From Tetragonia tetragonoides (lineage: Eukaryota; Streptophyta; Magnoliopsida; Caryophyllales; Aizoaceae), in the NCBI GenBank assembly GCA_038025085.1, contig CM076139.1, positions 48,402,807-48,466,806 of the forward strand: DNA of 64,000 nucleotides, read 5' to 3'. The translations under genes were made by a program, and so were the position numbers. Positions 49,950-62,839 of the stretch are shown piece by piece (the stretch's first letter is position 1; each line of letters starts with the position of its first letter). The notes beneath the pieces were generated by a model. That model saw only the letters and a program-made list of their open reading frames with translations, did not search any database and was not told where the DNA came from.

Positions 49950-50744
49950 CTTGATAAAAATGATTTTGTGTACTTGACTCTAATCTTTTTGGTTATTGTA
50001 TTTGTTTGATGCCTAGCTACTTATTTATAGATTTAGTTTAGGTTATTAATGATCCTAAATTTTAAAGTTTACTTTTGATCTTAGCCGCTATCTACTTAAA
50101 CCCATGTTAGGCCCAGGAAAAAAAAACAGTGAGTGACCGCAAATTATTGATAGAATGATAGGGTTTAGATAGCTCTATAAACCCAATGAAATTATATTCC
50201 GGAAAAAAAATGAAACTATGACTAATTTTTGAAATGCAACTATCATGACTAAAAAAATGAAACTCCGGTAGTTTTAGTTTCATTGGGTCCACTCAGGTAC
50301 ATGAACCCGAGATCTAGACAATAAAAATTATGACGGAGGGGTCAGCCATCTAAGCAGGTACCATTGATGGAGGTGGATTAGGAGAGGAATGTGATGTGTG
50401 AAAGGGGAAACCTGAAAAGATGGGTGCCGACGCGAACTACTGATGGGCTTGGTGATGGTTCACAAATTACTGACATAGGGCAGCAACATGGAGCAAAGCC
50501 TCAGAAAGATTAATATGGTGGACCAATGGACCAAATCATTTCGTAAAATATTTGCACGCGCATCCTTGATCCACGGTGGACCAAGTCCACACATACAAAA
50601 CGGGTTGTAAGCTTGAACACCAATTGGATAATTGAGCAATACTTAGGCCTTAGAGAGAGAAATTTTCATTTGGATAATACCCTGTCATTCAAACTCCACT
50701 TCCCTATTCAATGTGGTTCCTGCACATCTGTAAAATCTGAGTGA
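49950..50744. other. Upstream region of serpin
   Basis: No gene. Contains several ATGAAACT-type repeats at about 50,180-50,285. Confidence 0.45.
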
Positions 50745-51140
50745 ATGGCAGCATTGAGAGGTTTGTTACTAGCTAGGGACATGGGCATTACATAACTCGT
50801 TTTAGAGGTGGATTCAGAGGTGGTCTTGCTAGCTTTGAGGGACGAGGGGCCGAAGCCATGGAACCCCAACTACTTTGTCATTCTGCAATGCCGAGCTCTC
50901 CTTGTAAGTGAGAGCTGGGAGGTTCGTGTCCGTCATGTCTGCAGGGAAGCCAATTGCGTCGCTGACTGGCATGCGATTGTTAGTTTTGAACTTAGTACTA
51001 GCTTTCTTTCTTTTGAGGCACCACCTGTGGGTGCTCATAAGCTTTGTATGAGGATCTTGTTGGCGCTACTAAGCCACGCACTATTTCTTTAATGGAATGA
51101 ACTTAAGGCGTTGCGCTCCTTTGCACCAAAAAAGAAAACA
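50745..51140 (+). pseudogene. LINE RNase H C-terminal fragment with 3' end
   Basis: One frame reads ALRGLLLARDMGI, then an in-frame TAA, then LVLEVDSEVVLLAL and VRHVCREANCVADWHA, ending at a TAA at 51,092. This is the C-terminal part of the RNase H of a plant non-LTR retrotransposon, with the typical final HxxREAN motif. An A-rich tail (about 51,127-51,140) follows. 5'-truncated and dead. Confidence 0.75.
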
Positions 51141-51455
51141 ATACAACAACTCTACTTATACAGTTAAGTAAATTCTAGCTACACAAAACTTGAATTAGAG
51201 CAGGATAGACAAATGACAACAATCTCCAAATTCCTAAAACATGCAAAATTGGCCAAATTAAAAAGGGTAATGGGTGTTTACTGTTTAGTACTTTAGTATA
51301 TATCTCAATGATTACAACTATCCTACATTATTCCTACTGAAAACACAAGAGTCAAATGAGTCAATAATTCCCATAAACCAAAATTCTCAACTGGTGTGTT
51401 AGTTGTTTTTCCTATATGTGCCAACTCTTTTGTTTCTGAGCCTCCTGTGTTTGTT
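51141..51455. other. 3' flank of the response regulator
   Basis: No gene seen; probably includes its 3' UTR. Confidence 0.4.
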
Positions 51456-53302
51456 TCAGTTTCTGCGCTGCATCACTTGACTCTTTAAATTCTCAATATG
51501 AGAGACTTGAAGTGGCTTTAATAGGAACAATTTAGCCCCCTCCTCCAAGCACCTGGCCATGTAATTAACGTAATAGTTAGATAACACAAAAACTTGTATA
51601 AGATCGATAAAAAAGATGGATGAAGCATTGTCAATTACTTGGTCTTTCTTTCCGGGACGTCCTCAGATGACATTAAAACAAAGGGCACCTCTTTCATATG
51701 TGATGCCTACATACATACACAGCAAAAATTGGACTGTAAGTTTGCTATGATCGAATTCGGACAAATATGACAGTTTTAATCATACCCGGATACATGAAAA
51801 CATACCATAATCTCCTTAAGCAGATCATAGCCAGTCATTCCAGGCATGCAGTAATCTGACAGTATCAAATTGACCTTCAAGGCCTGTCAAAAATCATAGT
51901 CATTATTTAGTACAAACATTCATTAGGTTTTCGACATTACGACTTAATATTAAGAAATATTATAGCTTGCCTCAGAGGTCTTTGGTTGATTATCTCCTAG
52001 CCCTAAGTATTCCAGTGCCTTCATCCCACTCTCAGCTGTAGTTACTGCAATAAAACATGAACCCAAACATGTTACTGTACTACTTAATTAAGCATGTCCA
52101 AACATATATTACTGTGCTAATCAACGAGAGATTTTTAGATGGTCCAAGACCAATACTCCCGCCTCTCACAAAACAAGTGGACGAGCAACCAAGTTAATTT
52201 CAAGGAATCTCCCATTTTGCAAAGATAAAGACACAGACACAAAACATACTCCAGAATTAGCATTAACTAGTAAAGGTCGTTATTTCAAGGTGTAACTGTT
52301 TTTTCAACAATTAGTAACAAGTGAGTTTCAAGTCAAACATAATGGTTGCCGATTAAAATGGTATTAAAATGAGTTTAAATTCAACGTTAAACTAATCCCT
52401 CCATGCAATTCCCAAACAGTTTTTGATGGTGAAACAAACTAAGAACTTTTGTCCCACAATTGACCAGCAATTTTATACAACCAAGTCTTAATTAGCAAAA
52501 TATATCCAAGATGGTACTGTTTTATTAGTATTAAATTAAAATATTGAATAATTAATTTGTACCAAGATTAATACACTTAATCAAGAACATGTAAGACACT
52601 AATGTCAAAATGAAAAGAGCATATTAAGGTTTATTCCTTAGTGATTCTCGGCAACTTGCTTTGTCACCGAAACTTTCAATTTCTCAACATTCCCTTAAAT
52701 TTTCATTATTTCAAACTCCAATAACTAATTAGATTAAGGAATCACCTAATGATACTCAAAAATTACCCAAAATACCCTTCATTGAAACTAAAATGTCAAA
52801 ACATCAAAAAAAATATAATAAAAATGGACGCATCACAAGATAACAGGGGTCAAAACACTATCTAAAACAAGAGAAATCCATAATGCATGAAAACAGAAGA
52901 ACAACCAAAACGACATAGTTTCATAATAATTGTGATATTTTGGAATTCTAATTTTCCATCTTTCTATATTAAAAATACAAACTTACCCACAAAAGAAAAT
53001 CATAATTACACACAAATGTAACAAAAGTCAAAATCATAATATTCTACGTGATTTTATATTAATTCATTATGAACCAAAACATACAAACACAAGAATTTGA
53101 TGATGGGTAATTGATTAAATTAAAGTAAATTACCTTTACATGAAGAGTTCTTGAGCAACCTCTCAACAAGCATGCGATCAAGTTTGTTGTCGTCAACAAC
53201 AAGAACATGAGGTTGTACTTCATTATTATCGTCATCACAATTACCACCAATCTTTGATGAACACAAAGAAGAAGATGAAGATGAACTGCCTTCACTAGCC
53301 AT
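51456..53302 (-). CDS. Type-A response regulator (ARR16/ARR17-like)
   Basis: Single-domain receiver of the cytokinin two-component pathway; type-A members accept phosphate from His-phosphotransfer proteins and dampen the signal. Exons 53,134-53,302; 51,971-52,044; 51,806-51,883; 51,639-51,706; 51,456-51,552 total 486 nt, 161 residues, in frame throughout. Receiver landmarks: acidic pair D37-D38 ([11 protein letters not shown]), phosphoacceptor D91 ([17 protein letters not shown]), S120 (VLMSSEDVP) and K142 (LFLLKPL). There is no DNA-binding or long C-terminal domain, so it is type A and short like ARR16/17. The N-terminus has a run of Ser. Intron 2 uses a GC donor (GAG|GCAAGC at 51,971/51,970). 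A long CT/GA microsatellite lies 370-440 bp upstream of the ATG. Confidence 0.93.
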
Positions 53303-53666
53303 TTTATTTTCTCTCTCCTAATTAATTTTGCTCTCTTTATGTATGAGATAGAATGAAATGAATACAATTTGCTATCTGGGTATTAATGCAACGTAACAGA
53401 TGAGTAATAAAGAGAGAGAGAAAATTAAAGAAAAAGAAGTTGCAAGAAATGGTAGTTAAAAACAGAGAAAAGCAGAGCAAAAAGAAAAAAACAGAGAAAT
53501 GGGTTATGTTTTTGTTTGGACAAATAATGAGAATCAAATCCTAAGAGAAGTCTCTCAGCTGATATTTGATGATCTTACGTGATCTTCTTTGGGTTTTACC
53601 CTTTGATTCTGTTGCAGTCTTTTATCTCACTGATGACCTGCAACAACATTTCATGACTTTTAATTT

Positions 53667-53674
<8 letters not shown>

Positions 53675-53742
<68 letters not shown>
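53675..53742. repeat. (CT)n microsatellite upstream of the response regulator
   Basis: More than 30 CT units, read as (GA)n on the gene's strand, in its promoter or leader region. The following 53,743-54,065 shows no gene. Confidence 0.95.
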
Positions 53743-53745
<3 letters not shown>

Positions 53746-54065
53746 TAGGAATAGGATCAGATCAGATTAAGGGCAAATGAGATCTCTTCCCTCCAAAAGA
53801 GAGAGCCAAAAGGGTGGTTCGTTGCTCAGTTTCAGTTATAAATTGTTTCTGTTTCACCTTTTTATATGATCTTGTTATTGCAAAGAATTGTTCTAATTTC
53901 CTTTTTTAAGATATGTCTCCTACAAATGGAGCAAGGAGAACTGACTAGTCAAATACTCAAATGTAAGGTAAGGTAAGCTTAAGGTTTTTTAAGCCTATTG
54001 TGTACACTCATATTCATATATATGACAAATTCATGTTAGTATAGTTTAATGTCTTTTATTCTAGC

Positions 54066-54205
54066 AAGTCTTGTGTAAGATCGTCTCATATTGAGATTGG
54101 GTGATTTTTGTAAAAACTAAGGGTGACTTTTTATCTATAAGTCGCTCTTTTTTCCATTAAAGTCACTCAATCCCATCACGAGACGGACTTATACAAGTTT
54201 TTGTG
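54066..54205. mobile_element. MITE of the GTGTAAGACCGTCTC family
   Basis: Imperfect inverted repeats of about 38 bp: left AAGTCTTGTGTAAGATCGTC, right end complement AAACTTGTATAAGTCCGTC, with GATTGGGTGA / GATTGAGTGA at the inner ends. Non-coding. Confidence 0.6.
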
Positions 54206-56194
54206 ATTTTCGTTATACAAATTTTGACAAACAGAGAGAAAAAATCGAGCTGACCCGAAAAATCGAAATTGTCTGACATACGAAAATATATCTAAAATTT
54301 TATTACTCAAAACTCACTTTATATTGAGAAATTATAGGGATATATTTTGATTGATTTTGGCTAACCCGAAGTTCGATTATACTTCATATTTGTTAATTGA
54401 ATTTAGTTGATACTCGAAAACAATGGTCAAAAACTTTTCAAAATATAAATAAGGCAAAATCGAAATCTACCCAAAGTTCCTTTAGGTTATGTTTGGCACG
54501 GACAACTAGCTTTTTAATAAAAGTTATAGCTCAAAGTTTGCAATTAGTATTTTTTACTCTTTGCTACTAAACAGTCTGCCATTAGATTTTTCAAGTTGCA
54601 GCTACAGCTACAACTAATTTTGTGAAATCTATCCCTGCAAGCTTTCACATGCAACTACAGCTACAGCTAGTTTCTTAGCATTTTGTAGCAATTTTTAGCA
54701 GTTTTCTACTAATTTCTTTCCTTAATTTAGGTTTTACAGTTATAGCTACAGCTAATTTTGCCAAACATAGTCTTAATTTTGCAAAATACAAGAGCTAATT
54801 GTACCCAAATATGAATTTCTAGAACTAAAATAATTTATTTTCAGGAACAAAATCAAAATGTAATGCAATCTTTGGATTCAAATATCCAAATTGATAATGC
54901 AAGTGATATCCACATTAACCTAAATCTCAAGTTAACTCAATGATTAACATAAATTCTGAGATACACTATAGTCTACAATCTATAGTCATAGCACATTGCG
55001 TGTGAATTTTTCCAATCAATTCAGTTCTGTTTATTTCATTTCAGTGATCCATTTTTTTTCTCACATATTACTTAACAGTACTATTTAGTTCATTAAATTT
55101 AGAGTTCGATTTAGTGAAAAAGAACATGTTGATGCTTCCTCAGTTTGAAAACAATTATCATAGTTGACAAATTGGAGTAGCACTACACACCGCTCTGAGC
55201 CTACGGTTACTAGGATAGTAAATGACCCATGGAAAATGAGTAATGGCCTAGGATACTACTGTACTATGGATAAGCTTTTTGCTGGCCTCGAGTTCGGAGG
55301 CATTTTGACTTGCATTACCCAAAGAGACTTTTTACCGTATCAAACCTCGGGGATCAAGATTACGTTTTGATGACTTAGTGACTTGTGTCTGCAGCTAGGC
55401 ACAAGCAACTGTCCATTTATAGGGGGAAAACGCTACCCTTCAATATCACATTAAAATTTATTGGCCAATTATCCTATCTTTTAAGATGTCTTCAAGTCAG
55501 CGCTGAGAAATAGTCTCTGATTAACGGTGGATACCCTGATTGTGAACAAAAAAAAAAACAATATTACACTAGGAGTTTGGGAGGTCTCCATGTGTTTGAT
55601 GAGTTGAGGTCCTCTCCGATTCTTTTCTTTGGCATTTCCATCGGCACTCCAGTGAGATCTTGCCACATAATAGTGAATATCAAGCAACAAATTTTGACAA
55701 ATTGGAGGTGATCTGAACTCATGTTTGATCTGCTTATGCCTGATCCCTCTTGACTCTTGAGAAATATAACAAATTAAATATGGATATACTCCCCTACTTT
55801 CGTAACTGATTTCAAATCGGATTAAATTTTGACAACTCTATAATCATGTTATAATGTCATTACAAGACTATTCTCTCTAGTTGATTAAAGAAGAATATAA
55901 CTTGACTTATATGATAGCTCAATCACATGCATGAGGAGAACTTGATGAGACAACATATACAATGAGTACACACCTAATGGCCAATACTGTCACCCCAATT
56001 TCAACATTTAACGATGATGAATTATAATCAATGCAAAGAATCAAGTGTCAATAATCAAGTAGCTCAATTCTTCATGACGTATAGGCTACTTGCTATAGGC
56101 ATCACCAGAGTTCAAGCTATGGTGTTATTTTCTCCATGTGACAGTACTTCGCAATTTCGCATAACTTAAACTACAAAGGATTGTTAAACCAAGT
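54206..56194. other. Gene-free intergenic DNA
   Basis: AT-rich. About 54,490-54,780 repeats the AGCTACAGCTA-type word around TTTGGCA ends, resembling a degenerate MITE. A 68-codon frame at 55,164-55,370 has no recognisable domain. Nothing else supported. Confidence 0.5.
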
Positions 56195-56790
56195 GCTTGT
56201 TTGGTTGATCATGGAAATAAGTTTCTGTGGGAACTGGGAAGTACTAATTTATGGGAATTAGAAAATCTTGAAAAGTGCTCAAAGTTGTTTGGTTGCACAA
56301 AGAAATTTTTATTTAATGAGAAATGATGTGGAAAGTAATGTGTGTTATTTTCCACTTATTGGACCTTACTCAATCAGTAGAAATCAGTGACAGACCTTAC
56401 TAAATCAGTGAGAATCAATGAAACGACCTTACCAAATTAGTGGAAATCAATGACAAGACCTTACCCAATCAATGAAATGACCTTACCAAGTTAGTGGAAA
56501 TCAATGACAAGACATTACCCAATTAGGAAATCAGTGAGTGACAATATCGTACCCAACTAGTGGAAATCAATGACAATACCTTACCCAATCAGTTAGAATC
56601 AGTGGGAATAAGTGGAAAAGAAAGCACCCATAATACTCACTTAGGAGGAGCTTGGTAAGTAACATCCTCCATTATGAGAAAAATCGCTTCATGTAGGAAG
56701 TTAAATCCTGCATTTTTTTGTTAACCAAACAACAAGTGAATTTACACTTCCTGAAAAGTTACATTTCCAGTTAGTTTTCTGTCAACCAAG
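56195..56790. mobile_element. MITE with internal minisatellite
   Basis: Ends are related inverted repeats (CTTGTTTGGTTGATCATGG on the left; CTTGGTTGACAGAAAACT as the right-end complement). Inside, about 56,363-56,615 is a minisatellite of roughly 32-bp units, consensus near ACCTTACCCAATCAGTGGAA then ATCAATGACAAG, in six or more degenerate copies. No gene. Confidence 0.55.
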
Positions 56791-57645
56791 GATTTGAGTT
56801 CAAGCTATGGTAGTCTTTATTTTTCATTATTGGCTAGCAAACTCAGATAATTAGGGTCCCTTGGGGTTTATCCTAGTTCCTAACTAAATGACAGCAATAT
56901 TATGCAGCCAATGTACATTATGCCCTCTAACAGGATATACTATGAAACTCTAAAGAAGGTGATTCTGTCAAGAGAATTCCTGCGACATACGTGCCCAAGT
57001 CTCGCCGTCCAATTCGCTGATCTTTTGTCTTGGTTACGTATATGGCACCATATGAGGATTGAAATGGGCAATACTGCCATCATTTATGACCATCAATTGC
57101 CACTTTCCCTAAGCCCTAGCTCAAACCTAATATCATCTTATGACAAACCTAATATCATCTTATGACTGCAAAATTAGTGGATGAGTCAAACATATCATGG
57201 CAAATCATAGTACTACTACAGTACTACGTACTACCCCTTAACACAAAATAAAAGGTGAAACTAAAAATTCCTCAACAGCGGCTTGATGAGCAAAGAGTGG
57301 ACCATCTAACCATGGTAGCAGAAAGTGAGCATTTCAATACTGAGTCCTACTATTATCCATCAAAAAGAAAATTAACTTCAAAATCGAGGCAAGATGATAC
57401 CCGAACATCCAGTCTAGCAGAATAAGAAGCACATCGAAGTGAAATGGCCTTGAGCACCACAAATCACTTTCGAAAACAAGGCTCCTAGGTTTCATGATAT
57501 TTTCTGTTAACATGTAATATACCAGCCTGGAAATGTTTCGAGTTACAAACTAATTGTGGGACAAAAATATAGCACATCTAAAATACCGTTTATAATTACA
57601 TCACCAAGACACTTCCATCAGGATCATCTTCAAGATTTTCAAACC
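56791..57645. other. Intergenic, 3' side of the tRNA-binding protein gene
   Basis: No gene recognised; the part next to 57,646 is probably its 3' UTR. Confidence 0.4.
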
Positions 57646-60492
57646 TCATTTGATGCTGGCTTTCGGGATGGTTGATGTGCATGGTCCACCCGATGTCATA
57701 AATGGTATTCCTTTGTACGTGGCCACCCCATTTTCATCGGTAAATAGATGCTGATTAAATTGGCAACATTTGTTAAGCTATATCAGGATAATACACAAAG
57801 GACCATAAATTCAGATTTCATATAAGAAAGCAACAGGCAACAAAGCGGTCGTTATGAGTGGCAAAACCAGGAAATGACTGATAAACATTGATCACTCTGG
57901 ACTACTATCATCTGGCAATTTAAAAGGGAGGAAATTCGAAACTGGAAAAGGGGGACAGACACAGAGATGCTGCTTGAGAACATAAAATTTTAGGACACCA
58001 TTGAACCTTACAATTTGATATTTTATAAGTTAGGACTTAGGAGTAGCATTTAATCAACTGGAGTGTCGACAGCCAATAATAATGTTGATCCCATAATTCA
58101 CAGTGCTGCCAAATAGAACTTACGGGTGTGATCTTTTCTAGTTGCTTCTTCTTCGGGTTCAGAACAGCTTCTGGTTGTCCTTCATTCCTATAAAACGCTA
58201 TGATTTCAATTGATAGACTATTGTAACATGAATATATGAAGAATATAGTCCAGAAAAGTGTGTTGGTATATAGGGCCGTCTCAAAATGAAGTATGAAGAC
58301 ATTAGACACGTAACAAAAGAGTTTGCTTCCTATAGGTAAAAAAAAAGTGAGCTCTTGATATTCTGAATGCTCACCCTGTAAAGGAAACACGCTACCCAAT
58401 TACAGCACCTTCTGGAGGAAGCAAGGGCTCTACAGCACTGTGATCTTCATTAGATGCACACAAAACCTGGAAATAGAGGTGATTTAGAACAATCAAAAAA
58501 TTGACAAAGAATAAAAGTAATTAAAAGACCTCTACTCTCACAATATAGTACTGAAATGTAATTCTCCAGTTCTCAAGACATGCTTGCAACTCCAAGAACA
58601 AACATGCCTCTAGTCTAAGCTCACCCTTTCACCTTAGGTTTTTTCTGCCTCGTGAAGATAGTAATTTCTTCCTAACCATTTATGAGTTCATTCAGGCAAT
58701 TCCAAACCACAAATTGATTTTAACTGAATGGTTGAATGGTTAGTGCTCGGCCTTTTGGTCCTGTTAATTGTTCAGCCAGTTAATGCGTTTAGAACCATTT
58801 GGTTAGTTCGTCAACCAATTATAATTTGTTTTACTCTGCCTCATTATGTCAATGGATAAATTTATGGGGAAAAGGCAAAAAAGAAAACAGTAATAAGAGA
58901 GGTAGATGGGAAAACAGGCAGCAAAGCATAGGCCATGATCAGAATGGTCTGCAGCTGCTTGGTGGCAAGGAGCAGGTATGTACGAGGCATAATTTGAGAA
59001 TTTTAGTTTTTTACATCCCCTCCATTTGAGGGAAGGTACAAGTAAATACTTTAATCAGTCTGCAACATCTTGACGAGTTCTGTGATTAGAAAATCCTGGA
59101 CACATAGGAAGAAAAATTCTATGCAGGATTATAAGGAACAAAAATAGCTGATCATGTCATCATATCGTATTAGCATGTCAATCAAAAAACTAAAGGTAAC
59201 AAAGCAATCAAACAAAATTAATCTTACACAAGGGGAGGGAACAAATGTGGCGCATCACTAGGGAGCTACGATGAAAGAGCAAAACGAGTATCTACAATTG
59301 AGATTTGGGGCACGGACTATGCGCTTCTATTCTAATTATCGCAACATGGTATGCAGGATCCACGGTGGTACAAATGATAAATATTGCGTGTTGATAAATA
59401 TTAGAGAAGAAAAAGCACCATCTCATAGAAAATGCAAAGACGGGTGAAAAAAACCAGAATTCTTCTTTACAGTTTAAATAAATTGCAAAGTCGATTTCTT
59501 CAACCAAATAAATGGCTTTATTTCGTGGTTTTTCGATTTGGCTTTCTTGATTTGCTTTTTATGAACCCGACTGATGAAGTAACCAGATAAATTTTCAACA
59601 TAGACGATTTGCATCATAATTCATAAATCTAAATACAACCACCTTTTTTCTAAATACCACTAATCCTTTACTTTCTATCCCTACATCCTTTCCTCCGTGC
59701 ACTTTCTCTTCCCACTTCGAAGCTGAAGAACATAGAAGAGGAAATGAAAGAGGGAGTAGTTTTGTGAATCCCCTGATGACAGGCAGTGTCTATGGGCGAT
59801 CGTCACCAGGGGGTGGTGGCCATGGTGGCTACCATAAACCAGTAATTTGCATAACCATTAGTCAGGCCACAGTGTAATTCAAATGAACATGAGAAACTTG
59901 CTATAGAATGAAAGATCCAAAACGTTACCAGCCCTTCTGACACCACATCCCTTAGCTTTCCAGGTTTTACATTAGTAATTAACACCACACGTCGGTTCTG
60001 CACCATAAGCCACAAACATTCAAAAGAATGACCAACGAGCTGAAATAGGGTACATAATATTTACACATATGACAATCACATGAGAGAGAAAGAGGCACAT
60101 ATCCCATACCACCAAATCATCTGGATTGCAAAACTTTGCCAATCCACTGACCACCTGCCTTACTTTGGGTTCTCCAACATCAATTTCCTCAACAAGCAAA
60201 CTACATTTCAAATAAAAAACAAAAAACAAAAAAGAATTACTCAAAAACACAACTTGTTTAACACATTTTGCACCATGGAGCTTATGGAACACCCTGAAAA
60301 TAAATACCCAATGGGTCTGGCATACAATTAAAAGTCTTTAGCAAACCTGTCAGCTGAAGGATGTTTGCTTGCTTTGCGAATGAGGCCAACTTGTATATTG
60401 AGCAAAGTGACTGGAACTTCATCTTTAGCAGCCACTGGTTTTTCGGGTTTCTTCTCAGCAGCTGGATTTTCGCTCTTAGCCTTTGTTGATGA
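57646..60492 (-). CDS. EMAPII/AIMP1-like tRNA-binding protein, C-terminal exons, premature stop
   Basis: Proteins with a C-terminal EMAPII-like domain (OB fold) bind tRNA and help aminoacyl-tRNA synthetases. Exons seen: 60,347-60,492; 60,110-60,200; 59,929-59,997; 58,375-58,466; 58,124-58,187; 57,646-57,750. Reading in order: a Lys/Glu/Ala-rich linker (AAEKKPEKPVAAKDE); the OB-fold start VTLLNIQVGLIRKASKHPSA; LLVEEIDVGEPKVRQVVSGL; VVLITNVKPGKLRDVVSEGL; LCASNEDHSAVEPLLPPEGA; final TSGGPCTSTIPKASIK. All junction phases agree. The exon at 58,375-58,466 has TAG at the position after AVIG where a Glu codon is expected before RVSFTG, truncating the fold if real. Exons upstream of 60,492 are not recognised; they may lie beyond the copia element that begins at 61,312, outside the window. 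Confidence 0.85.
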
Positions 60493-61311
60493 CTGAAAGG
60501 TGCAAAGAAAAATATATTCACCCTTGTCAGAAAATAACATCAACAGTCCAAATAGAGTTATACCAACACAGAGGTGTATCCATTTAAAGGACATTTACTG
60601 ACCACTAACATTCATCTCCATACATTATAGAAGCACTCTACAATGTAACATCTTCTCGTCTTGGGTCTCCACCGTTTTACTTATAAAGGTATAAGTTGTG
60701 TAGTACCAAGGATAAGAGAAATTTGGTAAATCTCTGAGAGATTGGGAGTTTTACTATTTTTAACACATTATTCGTCGTCTTAAGAACAGTTCCAAAAATC
60801 CAAATATATGAATGTAGAACTGCATATGTTTTTCTCTCAGTTAATTTTTAATCCGCAATTCCATCTGAGCCCTACAAAAAGGTTGGACAAAAGATAAATA
60901 TGAAAAGTCAAAACTCTTAATTCTTAAGTCAATTATGTTTTAACTACATTTCAGGCTCCTTAAAAGCAAGCATCTAAGATCTACTGTAGAAGGAAGCTGA
61001 TTATTAGCTCCTTGGCTTCCTACACATGGCAATGAAAAACAAAGAAAAATCAAGCATGACTTCCATACTTGGGAGCTTGGGACATTTGCAGGAGTTTCTT
61101 TCTCAGATTTGCAACATGAGAGGAATGCATAGGTCTTTTCTAATACTTCTTTTTCTGTTGACAGATTGTGGAATAGGGTAACCTACTTAGCCTCTTTATA
61201 GGCTAAAGCTGCTGGGAGTTTTCAGTGTTATTATGTTCCACAGATTCCACATAACTGGCTGATTTGTAAATAGATCCCTTATGAGGACTACTTGTCCTTT
61301 TAGGTTGTTGT
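60493..61311. other. Unassigned DNA upstream of the tRNA-binding protein exons
   Basis: Probably an intron or 5' region of the gene at 57,646-60,492. No exon could be recognised on either strand. Confidence 0.4.
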
Positions 61312-61914
61312 TGTTGGATTTGCCCTATGAACTAATCATAAGAATTAATAATCGCATTATTGGTTGGACTATGGAAATCGATCTTTACTTAATATGGGTA
61401 ATCGTAATGTTTTGCTAGAAACCAATTACGATTTGTGGGCCCGAAAAGAGTTTTGGACTTACTGCCACATTAAGTAAACCAGCAGGGTCGCACACTTAAC
61501 AGGCTCGTTTTATTAGAAGGGTCTAATTCGGATTAGGCCCATTACACACTTAACCTAATCAGCCCTCCTGCCTCCCTATATATATCGTGACTTCTTATCA
61601 GTTAGGGTTACACGTGATAATCAGTTTTCACGAAACCCTAACTGTGTGTCATTAGAGTAAGGAGAGAACGGAGGTTGTGAACGGGATCGTTGTACTAGCA
61701 TACTGACGTGTGGATTCGAGCCTGTGTGTGGATACCAGTTGAGGCACGACATCTGAGGTGTTCATCCATACCCAACCACTGTTCATCCAACCAGCGACCA
61801 AGGAGTGAGGTAGGATTTCGATTTCATATTTAATTACAGTAATCACATGTTTTCTGGGTTAATCGAATTTCTATTATGCATGTATGATCATGTTAGTGGT
61901 TAGAAATTCCTTCA
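61312..61914 (+). repeat. 5' LTR of the second copia element
   Basis: About 603 bp. The right edge is fixed by the adjacent primer-binding site; the left edge is less certain because TGTTG is repeated there (61,309 or 61,312). Confidence 0.7.
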
Positions 61915-62839
61915 GTGGTATCAGAGCCGCTTGTGTTTTACTGTCTTCGAATATATGATATATGGTAGATATATGAGTAAGTTCGAAATCATGATATGTG
62001 TATAATACATGTTTATGTGTGATTCGTTTTCTGTGTTTTTTTTTTAATATTCGGATCTGAGCATGATAGTAATTTTCTGTCTTCGAAAGCATGTCTGTAT
62101 GAATAGTTCATATGTTTAGATTCGTATAGTACAAATAGCATGTTGTTTCAATGCAAGTCGTTGTAATTCTGTATGCTACTGTTTGACGAATTCACATAGA
62201 TAAACTAGGGCTAAACCCTAAAATATGGTAATACGATTAGTCTAGGGTTCACGATTAATGAGATTAATCGTGGCAGTTTCCCCACTAAACGGAATTGAGA
62301 ATTCTGTTTAGGTTTCGGGGCGCCGCCCCCTTGACCCCTGCATGGATCCGCTTCTTTGTGTGAATGATGTTTTATTTTTATGCCATTACAAATCTTTGAT
62401 GTTTGATATATGATATCTTAGTTCACATGATGTTGAATGGTATGGTATGGTATGGTGAATAGTATGGCCCATAATTTTATTTTGGTTTTAAATACGGCTT
62501 GCGTGTCGTTTATTTGAATGTAATTATTAAATACGACCTGCGTGTCGTTACTTTGAATGTAATAATTAGATTATTGCTAGCGTAGTAGTGTTACTTTTAT
62601 GATATAGTTGATTGTAAAATCAAGCTCATGAAGGTCAAAGGATATCATGGAGATGATCATCCAGCTACTATATGGAAGAAGCAAAGAGTGGAGATTAGAT
62701 CACCATAGCTTAGGGGGCCATACTATATCACATGTGTTATTATTTATGCTTCCGCTTATTTACTGTTGATTATATTTATTGTTATGTTTGCATGAAACTC
62801 AACTCCATATAATCAATCACCCATCACACTCATCTTAGC

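Noticed and set aside
55164..55370. 68-codon open frame on the plus strand
   Set aside because: No family resemblance recognised and no supporting context.
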